Positions 21,923 to 30,735 of a DNA stretch of 64,000 bases are shown piece by piece. The stretch is from the NCBI GenBank assembly GCA_029207755.1, contig JARCOQ010000025.1:2534820-2598819 (forward strand), read 5' to 3'. The DNA comes from Chamaea fasciata. Lineage: Eukaryota > Chordata > Aves > Passeriformes > Sylviidae. The notes below the pieces were generated by a model that was given only the letters and a program-made list of their open reading frames with translations, ran no database searches and was not told the DNA's origin. Position numbers and translations under genes: made by a program. The stretch's first letter is position 1, and each line of letters begins with the position of its first letter.

Positions 21923-24900
21923 TCATAACTCCTGGCTGGAGGGGGCGGCTGCCTTCTGTTGATGGGCAGCTGTTAAACCAGGTGGGGCCGAGTTCTTTAT
22001 CCCTTCCAGGACCCATCCTCCCCCCAGGGCATATCTGCTGTCCATGGGCCATCGAGGCTCACTGCAGGGCTGATACAATCCCATCATCCCACGGGGAGAG
22101 GCTCCACCCAGGGGGAGGAGCCCAGCATTCCCGCCTGGATCGCCGCTGGCATTCAGAACCGCAGCACAGCCTGTGTGCACTGGGTTCCCAGAGGGAGCCC
22201 GGACCCATCCCAGCGCCACCGGGCCCTTCTCCAGGATCATCTCTGCTCCAGCAGAACCGCAGCTGGCGCTGCAGGAGGGTTTGTCTGGGCTGACACCAAC
22301 ACCCCGACCAACAGCGGGTCAGCGCCTGGTCTCACTCTGGCACGGTTTCTAGGATTTGCTTTTTGTTTACTTGGGTTTTTTTGTACCACTACATTTATAT
22401 TTTTAATATTCCCAGTAAAGAACTGTTATCCCTATTCCCATATCTTTCCCTGAAAGCCCCTTAATTGCAAAACTATAATAATTTGGAGGGAGGGAGTTTA
22501 AATTCTCCATTCCAGTGGGAGCTCCAGCTTTTCCCTGGCAGACACCTGTCGTTCCAAACCATGACACCAGGGATTTTCTCCCTGGGTTCAGGGTGACCCG
22601 GACGCACCGAGGCCGGTGAAGTCTGCGGCACGGACGGCCCCGATGCGGTTGAAGCGGGCGTACAGGTACACGGTGTCCGCGGGCAGCGCCGGGATCCACT
22701 CCAGCCCGGCATCGTCGCAGTACACCGAGGTGCCCAGGCACAGGCACAGCTGGCAGCTGGGCAGCCCTGGGGGGAACAGAGATACCCTGGGCATGGAAAC
22801 CGTCCCTGACCCCAGAAAATATCCCAGAAAATACCCCAGATCAGCAGGATCTGCCATGGGGACACGGATCTGTGACACGCGGAGCTGTCACAGCTCCCTG
22901 ACCCCATAAAATACCCCAGAGCAGTGGAAGGAGCCCACCCCATTGTGGGGACATGGATCTGTGACACGTGGAGCTGTCACAGCTCCCTGACCCCAGAAAA
23001 TACCCCAGAAAATACCCCAGAACAGCAGGATCTGCCCACCCTGCCGTGGGGACATGGATCTGTGACACACGGAGCTGTCACAGCCCCATGACCCCATAAA
23101 ATACCCCAGAACAGCACAGGGATATGCCCACACTGTGGGGACACAGAGTCCATGACACCAGAGCTGTCACAGCCCTCTGACCCCACAAAACACCCCAGAA
23201 CAGCGGGAGGATGTGCCCACCCTCCCACGCTCTGGGGACATGGAGTTTGTGACACGGGGAGCTGTCAGAGCCCCAGCACCATCCAGGGAAGGGCCAGAGA
23301 CTCCCAGAAAAAAAAAAAATCTGTTAATAAATGAAATGCCCAGGGTCAAATCCCCCTGGCAGGAGGAGGGGAGATTAAAGCTCCCAAATTCAGCTTTTTT
23401 ACACCCAAAGCTCTCCTGGCCCCCTTGATTCTCCCACTGGAGGAAGCAGAACTCCAGAAAATGATTTTGCATCAAGAAAAATCTGTCCCAGCTGCCCCAA
23501 AGGCTCTATCAGGTGGGGTAAAACCGAGCCCAACCCCACAGCTGATCCTTTTCCTCTCCCCCAGCTCCCCATCCCCGAGGTTCCTCATCCCTTCGAGGAG
23601 GGGCTCCAAGCAGCTCAGCACCGATTTCCTTTCGCCTCCCACTCAATTTGTGCCAGTCTGGAGTGACAGAGAAGGAATACAGATATTTCTGCCTCTCCCC
23701 AGGATTTTAATTGTCACTAATCTAATTGCCACTGTCGCAAAGCCTCAGCTCATTAAAGCCTCGCTGCCTTGCTGGAGTTCGTTATTTTTTTTTCCCCCAG
23801 AAATTTCTCTCTCTCTCTCTGCAGCCCTCCCGCCTCGCTGTGTGAGCAGACTCAACCCCCAAAACCTCACAAAGAGCTGCTGGCAGCACAAGAATTCCCA
23901 TTTTTCCCCCAAAAACCCCACGCCTGTGCCGTGGGGACGCATCCCAAGGGAACACAACTCACCCTGCCCGGGGATGGGCGCCGGGGGCACGGGGCCAGCC
24001 CCGCTCGGGGGCTGCAGTTTGGGGGTTCCGGCCGTGGTTTCCCCCAGCTCTGGGAGGGTTTGGGGCTCCTTGGGGCGAGGAGCCAAGGTGCCGACCTCGA
24101 TCTGCAAAAACACAGCCGGGTGGGAGGGGTGTGACAAGGGACACTTGTCCCCCTGCGGGGTGGGCGGCACCGGTGAGGGGTCACAGGCGCTGCGTGGTTA
24201 AATTTGGCACAGAAGGTCCCGCTGACAGAGCTCGGGGTGTCTAATTATTTGTGTTTAAAAGGTGCCTTGGGAAGGTGAGGAACCCGCCAGTCCTGTGCGT
24301 CTACTGGGGATCAGAACTCCCACGTGGATGATTCTGTGAGTGTACTTTGGTTCTGTCAATTCCTTCTGGAACTGGCCGAGCATCCACTGGTGTGCTGACT
24401 GGACAGGTGGGAAACCTTTTCTGGGATTGTACAGGAAAGACAGAGGATGTTTAAATCCGATGCATTTGGCTAAAGCCACCCAGACGTTAGTTTTGGTTGA
24501 CTAACTGGCAGATTTGGGTTGGGGTTCTTAATTCCTTCTTGGAAAGCTCTCCAAGGGACTCCCCCCTCACCCCTCCTCGCCCGGAGGGATGAAGGAATCC
24601 TCACATCCAGGCGCTGGCAGGGGGACAAAGAGCTGGCAGGAGGGGACAAAGAGCTGGCAGAGGTTTGGCTCTGGTAAAACCTTCCCCAGCACCGGGAGAG
24701 CTGCCAGGGCAGTCGCTGCCACCGCTCCTCCTGCGGTGCCACATCCGTCCCTGGCACCGAATTCCCATCCCGGGGTGCACTCAGGGGTTCTCCTGTGTCC
24801 CCCTCACCTTCGGGACAAGGTCCCCGTAGTCGTAGAGCTCCTCGTAGTTGCTCAGGTCCAGGATCTCCCCGTAGTTATCCAAGGTCAAGTCGTAGTTGTC

Positions 24901-25029
24901 CAAATCCAGGTTTTCATAGAGGCTCAGGTCGGCCTTGGGCTTGTCCGCCTTCCTCCTCTCCTTGGCGGGGACAGCCCAGAGTGTCCCCAGGCACAGGCTG
25001 GCCACTCCCAGCCAGCCCAGGGGACACAT
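19483..25029 (-). CDS. OPTC: Opticin, class III SLRP (six coding exons)
   Basis: Secreted extracellular-matrix glycoprotein that binds collagen fibrils, best known from vitreous. The exons 25029-24808, 24101-23963, 22766-22608, 21230-21028, 20535-20440 and 19653-19483 join to 990 bases, encoding 329 residues plus TGA (human protein about 332). Residues 1-22 are a signal peptide. Residues 34-70 are acidic and Tyr-rich (Tyr 38, 46, 53, 62, 66, 68), likely tyrosine-sulfated as in mammals. Residues 75-120 are a Pro-rich linker. Cys 125, 128, 130 and 137 form the Cx2CxCx6C cap typical of class III SLRPs. Leucine-rich repeats follow, with Cys 286 and 319 in the C-terminal cap. The ATG at 25029 starts a good signal peptide; an in-frame GTG upstream was rejected. 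All introns are GT-AG and keep frame. It lies 3' of PRELP in the same orientation. Confidence 0.96.
19705..20200. repeat. GGACCA/GGAAAA hexamer minisatellite in OPTC intron 5
   Basis: Nearly 500 bases of GGACCA hexamers mixed with GGAAAA and GGACAA, becoming GGAGGA near 20045. On the transcribed strand the RNA is U/C-rich (UGGUCC, UUUUCC). It fills most of the 786-base last intron. Confidence 0.95.
20346..20401. repeat. (GGA)n microsatellite in OPTC intron 5
   Basis: About 17 GGA triplets. It lies 40 bases beyond the exon 5 donor, so the pre-mRNA carries a (UCC)n tract just after the 5' splice site. Confidence 0.93.
20440..20535 (-). CDS. OPTC: OPTC coding exon 5 (leucine-rich repeat)
   Basis: 96 bases, 32 residues beginning DLRQLQFLHLSDNQLDF and ending SLRSLHLQ, aligned with the human QFLYLSDN and SLRSVHLQ blocks. 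The acceptor is CCCCGCAG and the donor CAG/GTGGGA; both junctions are phase 0. Confidence 0.95.
20560..20960. repeat. Minisatellite in OPTC intron 4, about 20-bp unit
   Basis: Degenerate copies of CCCTAGAGATGAACC with AAAGACGAAT variants occupy about 400 of the 492 intron bases. The repeat stops about 25 bases before the exon 5 acceptor and about 65 bases after the exon 4 donor. Confidence 0.94.
21028..21230 (-). CDS. OPTC: OPTC coding exon 4 (leucine-rich repeats)
   Basis: 203 bases starting E/KLKRIDLSSN, followed by LLLPENLLTALPELP repeats and ending EAFR. The acceptor is CCCCTCAG. The donor is CGG/GTGTGC, a non-optimal GT site required to keep frame with exon 5 (phase 0). Confidence 0.94.
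21586..21747. repeat. Three tandem 54-bp units
   Basis: Units start at 21586, 21640 and 21694 exactly 54 bases apart and share CCTGTTAAATATCC and CCTTATAAAA motifs. The third copy is the most diverged. They are A/T-rich, inside the proposed U3 part of the LTR, and may be enhancer-type repeats. Confidence 0.85.
21890..21917. repeat. Poly-T run of 28 inside the LTR
   Basis: 28 consecutive T residues where the related LTR at 62 kb has only a mixed GTGTTTGTCTTT segment. This is a local expansion or an assembly-sensitive homopolymer. Confidence 0.9.
22608..22766 (-). CDS. OPTC: OPTC coding exon 3 (N-terminal Cys cap)
   Basis: 159 bases. It carries the Cys cluster, the CLGTSVYCDD block and LYARFNRI, both strongly opticin-like. 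The acceptor is CCCCCCAG; the donor GTGCGT is slightly weak and in phase 1. The 3' end of an LTR insertion lies about 41 bases beyond the donor. Confidence 0.95.
22860..23285. repeat. Minisatellite in OPTC intron 2, about 90-100-bp unit
   Basis: Five imperfect copies containing GGAGCTGTCACAGC, TGACCCCA(T/G)AAAATACCCC and GGGGACA(T/C)GGA(T/G)CTGTGACAC. Extra AAATACCCCAG(A) duplications occur in some copies. Confidence 0.93.
23963..24101 (-). CDS. OPTC: OPTC coding exon 2 (Pro-rich linker)
   Basis: 139 bases, residues 75-120 plus one base. The acceptor is TTTTTGCAG and the donor G/GTGAGT (phase 1). The linker has 11 Pro but few Ser/Thr, unlike the mucin-like human counterpart. The exon is placed by splice sites, frame and position rather than strong sequence identity. 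Confidence 0.88.
24102..24807 (-). other. OPTC intron 1
   Basis: This intron lacks a tandem array. The stretch 24200-24480 is less GC-rich than its surroundings and holds a 74-residue open frame on the minus strand with no recognised homology. It might be a remnant of a mobile element. Confidence 0.5.
24808..25029 (-). CDS. OPTC: OPTC coding exon 1
   Basis: Residues 1-74: signal peptide and the acidic Tyr-rich segment, including DNYGEILDLSNYEELYDYGD, close to the matching human segment. The donor GTGAGG follows Lys74 in phase 0. Confidence 0.95.
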
Positions 25030-25068
25030 CCTGCGCGCGGCCAGGGTCACAGCGCCGAGGGACGGGGC
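25030..25068 (-). other. Probable OPTC 5' UTR segment
   Basis: Upstream of the ATG a CCATTCCAG/GC acceptor ends at 25069. A second AG lies immediately before the ATG. Mammalian OPTC has a non-coding first exon, so either could be the acceptor. A possible upstream donor (CCG/GTGAGC) lies near 25424, unproven. Confidence 0.4.
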
Positions 25069-25109
25069 CTGGAATGGTCACCAAGGGCTGGATGAAGGGC
25101 CGGGATGTG

Positions 25110-25225
25110 GCTGAGCCCAGCCCCGGGGGGGGACAGGCAGCCCCGGGAGGGGACAGGCAGCCCCCAGCCCCGGGAGGGGACAGGCAGCCCCGGGAGGGGA
25201 CAGGCAGCCCCCGGCCCCGGGGACG
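25110..25225. repeat. GC-rich minisatellite
   Basis: Four to five copies of GGGAGGGGACAGGCAGCCCC, immediately upstream of the OPTC start region. Confidence 0.9.
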
Positions 25226-25331
25226 TTTGGTGACCCTGCTCGGCCCATTTCACGCACGGCTGTGCAGGAGAGGCCCCGCTGCGATGCCGGGGCTTCCCGG
25301 CTTTCCCAGCCCCGGGGGGAGCGCAGCGCCC

Positions 25332-25393
25332 CGGAGGGGATGAGGGGGTCGGGAGGGGGTCGGGAGGGGGTCAGGAGGGGATGAGGGGGTCAG
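25332..25393. repeat. G-rich short repeat
   Basis: GGGAGGGGGTC and GGGGATGAGGGGGTC units; four G-runs per unit make G-quadruplex formation possible. Confidence 0.8.
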
Positions 25394-25977
25394 GGCACTC
25401 GTGGCCGTGGGTGGAACCGCTCACCGGCCCCCCAAGCCCAGCAGCCGGGGAGAGCTGGAACTGCTGCTCCCCCCTTCTGCCCCCACATCCAGCTCTACAT
25501 CCCGGGATTCTGCTTTTCCAACATCCTGGCGGGCCAGAGGCCACAGGATCGATGTGACAGCACGGGAACCCCCCCAGTCCTGACAGCTCCACATCCAAAC
25601 CCTCCAGGGTCCATTCCCACAGAATTCCCTCCCACGGGACACCCACGGCAGAGCAGGAGGAGGATCCCGGCTTCTCCAGCCTCTCCCAGCCCAAACCCCA
25701 AATCCACCACCCGGCCCAGAGAGTTTTTCACTCTGTCCTGAGGATGCTGCTCCCAAATTCCCGCTGTTTTCCCCCAGACCCGCCCTTTCCCGGGGCGCTG
25801 AGACCCCCGGCACCCCCACAAACCCTCCCAGCCCGGGGTGGGGGCTCTGGAGGAGCCAAACGAAGCCGGCACGGACGTACCCCCTTGTCCCTCCTCCTCT
25901 TCCTCCTCCTCCTCCTCGGCGTGGAGAGCCCCTCTCGGCTGCAGGGGCTGGGGAAGGGCTGCTGGGTTTTAACGCTC

Positions 25978-26037
25978 GGAGAGGAGGAGGAGGAGGAGGA
26001 GGAGGAGGAGGAGGAGGAGGAGGAGGAGGAGGAGGAG
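25978..26037. repeat. (GGA)20 microsatellite
   Basis: About 20 perfect GGA triplets, with a C/T-rich CCTCCT tract about 70 bases earlier (25889-25918). Lies about 950 bases upstream of the OPTC ATG. A poly-Glu open frame across it is an artefact. Confidence 0.95.
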
Positions 26038-26394
26038 GGGGCTGCTCTGGGGGTCTGGCCGAGGGGGCAGGCAGGATGCGGCCAATCAAACCGGCGTCCC
26101 CTGCTGCCACCTCACATTGTCCCCAGGGCCAGGCGGCCCCGGCGGTGGCTCTGCTCCAACAGCCCGAGCTGGGGCCGAGAGGGGCGGGATTGGGGGGGCA
26201 GTGAGCCCCCCCCAGTGTCCCTGGTGTCCCCTGATCTGTCCCAGGTGTCCCCCGACCTGTCCCTGGTGTCCCCGGGGGCGGTGGGGACACGGCCCCCCCT
26301 GGGCGGGGGGACAGAGCCAGGGCCACCCCAGGTGGTGTCACCAGACCGGGACCACCAGCTGGGGGTGCTGAGCCCCCTCTGCACCCACACCTGC

Positions 26395-26970
26395 TCCCCT
26401 TCCCCCCAAAAACCCCGTGTGGGTGCAGGGGGGACTGAACACCCTAAGCCTTCACACTCCGGGGTGGTTTTGGGGGTTTTCTGGGGAGATGCAGAGGGCT
26501 CAGCACCCCCAAACCTTCCCACACTGAGAGGTTTTGGGGTTTTTTGGGGATGGGAAGCCGATGTGGGTGCAGGGGGGGCTCAGCATCCCAAACCTTCACA
26601 CTCTGGGGTGGTTTTTGGGGAGGGGAAGCTGGTGTGGATGCAGGGGGGGCTCAGCACCTCAGACCTTCACACACTGAGAGATTTTGGGGTTTTTGGGGGA
26701 CAGGGAGCTAGTGCAGATGCAGGAGGAACTCAGCACCCCAAACCTTCACACACAGAAGTGGTTTTGGGTTTTTTTGGGGAGGGGAAGCCGGTGTGGGTGC
26801 AGGGGGGGCTCAGCACCCCTAAACCTTCACACTCTGGGGTGGTTTGGGGGCTTTTTAGGGAGGTGCAGGGGGCTCAGCACCCCAAACCTTCACACTCTGA
26901 GAGGTTTGGGGTGTTTTGGGGAAGGGAAGCCGATGTGGGTGCAGGGGGGGCTCAGCACTGCTCCCCTCAC
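26395..26970. repeat. Minisatellite, about 75-80-bp unit
   Basis: About seven copies with CAGCACCCCAAACCTTCACAC, GGTTTTGGGG(T)n and GGGTGCAGGGGGG blocks. Unit length varies by deletion of the middle part. Confidence 0.93.
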
Positions 26971-27404
26971 TGCGGTAGGGTGGGAAAACACTCCCCAACG
27001 CCCCCCCCCACCCAGTGCGCCCCCACCCCGGGGACAGCGCTGAGCTCGGGGGGCCACCACCCCTCTGGGCGATGTCACCGCGGGGCTGGGCCAGCCCAGG
27101 AGGGGCCGGGCGAGCGCTGCAGCCCCCCCCGGGCAGCCTGGTGCCCACCCAGCCACCCACGGCCGCCAAAACGTTCCTGTCGCCCACCCACGCACCCATC
27201 TGCTCGCGGGGACACCCCCGCAGCCCCCAGTGTGTCCCCCCCCCGGCCCCGCTCAGCACGGAGCGGCCGCTAATCATCATTAAGCCCCTCATTAGGCGGC
27301 TCGGTGGCCGCCGTGACGGAGGAGAGGTGGCAGCTGGGGGGGCGGGAGGGGGGCGGCAGCGGTGGGAAAGGAGGAGCTGGCCCAGGGTCCCCAGGGCAGT
27401 GGGG

Positions 27405-27835
27405 TCCCCAGGGGTGAAGGGTCCCCAAGGGGTGAAGGGGTCTCCCAGGGGTGAAGGGTCATAAAGGACAGTGGGGTTCCCAGCAGTGAAGGGGTTTTAG
27501 GGGTGAAGGGATCCCAGGGGTGAGGGGTTTTTAGGGGTGAGGGGTTTTTAGGGGTCAGGAGTCCCCGAGAGATGAAGGGTCTCCCAGGGGTGAAGAGTCC
27601 CGAGGTGTGAAGGGTTTTTAGGGGTGAAGGGGTCCCCGAGGGGTGAAGGGTCCCCAGGACAGTGGGGTCCCCATGGCAGTTGGGTCACCGGAGCTGAAAG
27701 ATCCCAAAGGACAGTGGGATCCCCAGGGGTGAAGGGTCCCCAAGGGCAGTGGGGTCCCCCAGGGATGAAGGGTCCCCAGGGGTGAAGGGTTTTTAGGGGT
27801 GAAGGGTTTTTAAGGGTGAAGGATCCCCAGGGCCA
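27405..27835. repeat. Minisatellite, about 18-20-bp unit
   Basis: GGGGTGAAGGGTCCCCAGG copies alternate with TTTTTAGGGGTGAAGGG and ACAGTGGGGTCCCC variants. Confidence 0.93.
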
Positions 27836-28664
27836 TGGGGTCTTTGGGGTCTTTGCTTTTCTGTCCTGACCCCATGAATGATGTCCTGTCCTTGTCCCCT
27901 CTCAGCATTGCCTGCACGGACAGTGTCACCTGCAAGGTCCCTGCGCCCCTGTGCCCATCCCAAATGTCCCTGAGTGCCCGGCATCCCCCGAAGGGTCGGG
28001 GCCAACCCTCTGAGAGCGCGAGAGGGTGCCAGCCCTGCTCAGAACCCACAAACGGGGTTGGCTGGGGGGTCACCAGCTGCAGGGGGGATTAATTTGAGCC
28101 AGAATTCCCCCTGATCCCAAATTCCTGGGGGATCCAGAACCTTCCCAGCACTGGGAACAGCGGTTGAGGAGCCCCCACCCCTCTGACCCCACTAACGGGG
28201 GGGTTCCAGCGACCCCACAGTCAGCGGCTGTCACTTCCCACACCCCCGGCCCCAACCCCAATCCCGCGGGGACACCGAGGGTTTGCAGGGAGCAGATTCG
28301 GGGCCGCTCGGCTCCCCTGGGGGATCGGCTCTGCCTTCCCCGGGGAGGGAAAACCCCGCTGGGAGTGGGGGGATTCGCGCTCCGGTTACGAAACCGCGGG
28401 ATCGGGAGGGGCGAGGGGGGGGGGGTGCCTGCGCCTGCTCCGCAACACCACAAACCCCCCCCGGCCCCATCCCACATCCTCACACCTTCTCCCACGGCCG
28501 TCCTCCCTCTCCGCTCGGGATTCACGTGGGAATCGGCGCTGGGGACGCGCAGAAGGAGCAGCCGCTGCCGCCACCCACCCCACTCGTGTGAGAACACGCG
28601 CGGCCCCGGCCCCGCTCGGAGCCCGGCTGCTGCTCCGGGGCCGGGAGAGGGGCCCCGGGGACGG
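27836..28664. other. PRELP-OPTC spacer, unique part
   Basis: GC-rich unique DNA. No exon recognised. Confidence 0.5.
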
Positions 28665-29110
28665 ATGGGGCACCGGGGATGTGGCCCTAAACCCCGGGAT
28701 TTACTGGGAAGGATGCGGGATTTTGGGATGGAGCTGTGATCCCATAGATGTGCCCCTAAACCCCAGATTTTACAGGGAATGATGCAGGATTTTGGGATGG
28801 GGCTGTGGCCCCATGGATGGGGATGTAGGATTTCGGGGTCCCACGGATGTGGCCCTTGATCCCAGATTTTACAGTGAAGGATGTGGGATACTGGAATGGG
28901 GCTGTGACCCCACAGACGTGGCCCTTGACCCCAGATTTTGTAGGGAAGGATGTGGGATGCTGGGATGGGGCTGTGACACCATGGAAGTGGATGCAGGATT
29001 TTAGGACCCCATGGATGTGGATGCAGGATTTTGGGACCCCATGGATGTGGATGCAGGATTTTGGTTTGCGGCTGCGACCCCACGGATGTGTCCCTGCACC
29101 CCAGATTTTA
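28665..29110. repeat. Minisatellite A, about 60-66-bp unit
   Basis: Imperfect copies with GATTTTGGGATGGGGCTGTG, CCCCATGGATGTG and CCCAGATTTTACAGGGAA blocks. A second array of the same unit lies at 30440-30735, beyond the CR1 fragment. Confidence 0.93.
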
Positions 29111-29412
29111 GAGCCCCGTGATGGAGCCTGGCTCCTGCCAGGGGTGCCTGGGAGATCTCAGTGCTGCTCCCACTGGGAAAATCACCCCGGGGAGGTTTGT
29201 GGGGTTCCGCTGGTGCCATGGGGGCAGCTCAGGGTTGTCACCCGCCCCGATGTTCGGTGTCACCTCCATGACAGCGGCATCCACAGCCCTGGGAGCTGCA
29301 GCCAGGGTGAGGCTCTCCTAATTAGCAGGGATGCTCGTTAGGGAAAGCACGTGGGGCCCGGCCTTTGACCCCAGGGCTGTGAGCCCAACCCCTCAAACCC
29401 TTGTTCGGGGTC

Positions 29413-29585
29413 AAGGCACCTTAAACCCCATCCCATTCCCATTCCAGGGGTTCCACCACCCCAGAGTGCTCCAGCCTGGCCCTGGACACTTCCAGGGCTG
29501 AAGCACCCACGGATTCTCTAGGAATTCCATCCCAGCCCAGAATTCCTTCCCAAATTCAGCATCACTCCAGCCCAAACCCCCCAAA
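29413..29585 (-). mobile_element. CR1 LINE 3' fragment
   Basis: Shows the hallmark antisense CR1 pattern on the plus strand: GGCACCTTAAACCCCATCCC, then CTGGCCCTGGACACTTCCAG and GGATTCTCTAGGAATTCC. Truncated, with no open frame. Confidence 0.75.
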
Positions 29586-29681
29586 AATATCGGGAGAGTT
29601 CCTTCCCCAGGCAAGGGAATTTTACCACTGGATGAGGACGCGGATGGATCAGGGAGAGGCTCGGGGTCCCTAGTGAATGAT

Positions 29682-29687
29682 TTTATT
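29682..29687 (-). promoter_or_regulatory. Candidate PRELP poly(A) signal AATAAA
   Basis: Reads AATAAA on the minus strand (context GTGAAAATAAAATCATTC). It follows an A/T-rich, 3'-UTR-like segment at 29690-30380. Another candidate lies at 30082-30087. Confidence 0.5.
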
Positions 29688-30439
29688 TTCACTGCTGCGG
29701 GGAGTGGGAGTGAAAAACAAAAAATTCCCATGAAGTCGCTGGGCCGGGAGCTACACGTGGCTCTAGGGAATATCTGTACATTCTACCAGTCTATATACAC
29801 ATCAGATATAAATACATGTAAATCCAGAGCGGGGTTCCGTCCGGGTTTAGGGCTCAAACCTGTCCCACCCAACTGCAGGGAGAGCTGGAAAGGAAATTTT
29901 ATCATCAGGGGAAAAAAAAAAAAAACCCCAACCAAAACCTCCTTAATTAGAGGTTTTAATGAATGGAGAACGAAAGGGGAGCATCCCTGTGCCATCAGCA
30001 GGGACAAGGACACGGTGCCCGTCCGTGGCCACCCCAGGAAGGGTCATTTCTGCTGCCTGGACACAAAGGAGCTTTCTTTGGTTTATTTAATGCTCGTTGC
30101 AATTGGATTTTGATTTGATTTTTTTTTTTTCCTCCTCTCTTAATGCTCGGCCTTTAAATCCAAATCCTGAGACTCAGGGAGAAAAGAGGAGAATAATCCC
30201 CCCTAAACCCGGACACCCTATAAATGCAGGTACAGCTATGGAAAAGGGGGAAGCGATACATGTGAGGGCAGGGAGGAGAAGGGATAAAAAATAGCTCTTC
30301 CAAAGGATAATTCGTCCCTTTTCTTTTCCTTTCCTTTGGTTTCTAATAAAATAAAAATTTAAAAAAGGCAAAACCCACAATGAGGGATTGGCTCCAGAGA
30401 GAAACTGAGCCGTGGTTTTGGGCCTGAATCCTCAGATCT

Positions 30440-30735
30440 CAGAGGGAAGGGTACGGGATTTTGGGATGGGCCTGTGACCCCACAGATGTGTCCCTGCATC
30501 CTCAGATTTTACAGGGAAAGGTGCAGGATTTTGGGATGGGGCTGTGACTCCATGGATGTGTCCCTGTATCCCCCCAGCTCAGAGGGAAGGATTCAGGATT
30601 TTGGGATGTGGCCCCATGGATGTGTCCCTGCATCCTCAGATTTTACAGGGAAAGGTGCAGGATTTTAGGGTGGGGCTGTGAGCCAATGGATGTGGCCCTT
30701 GATCCCAGATTTTACAGGGAACGATGCAGGATTTT
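30440..30735. repeat. Minisatellite A, second array
   Basis: Same 60-66-base unit as 28665-29110, including GATTTTGGGATG, CCCCATGGATGTGTCCCTG and CAGATTTTACAGGGAA. It probably lies inside the PRELP 3' UTR. Confidence 0.92.

Larger units (their letters stand above)
21275..22566 (+). mobile_element. ERV-type LTR inside OPTC intron 3
   Basis: The 3' part (about 21810-22566) matches, in opposite orientation, the element at 61952-62872. It has a polyadenylation-like AGTAAA near 22415 and ends in CA. CCAGGG is found at both 21269-21274 and 22567-22572, and the inner edges read TG...CA, as expected for a 6-bp target duplication around an LTR. There is no gag, pol or env frame, so it looks like a solo LTR. 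It is antisense to OPTC. The 3' edge is better supported than the 5' edge. The family name (songbird ERV-like) is from memory of composition only. Confidence 0.65.

Noticed and set aside
22175..22453. A 92-codon hydrophobic-tailed frame also found at 62065-62601
   Set aside because: The match exists because both lie in copies of the same LTR; the frame covers the polyadenylation region and is not a known protein.
24255..24479. A 74-codon minus-strand frame within OPTC intron 1
   Set aside because: It lies between well-supported opticin exons, is not needed to keep frame and has no recognised homology; at most a mobile-element remnant.
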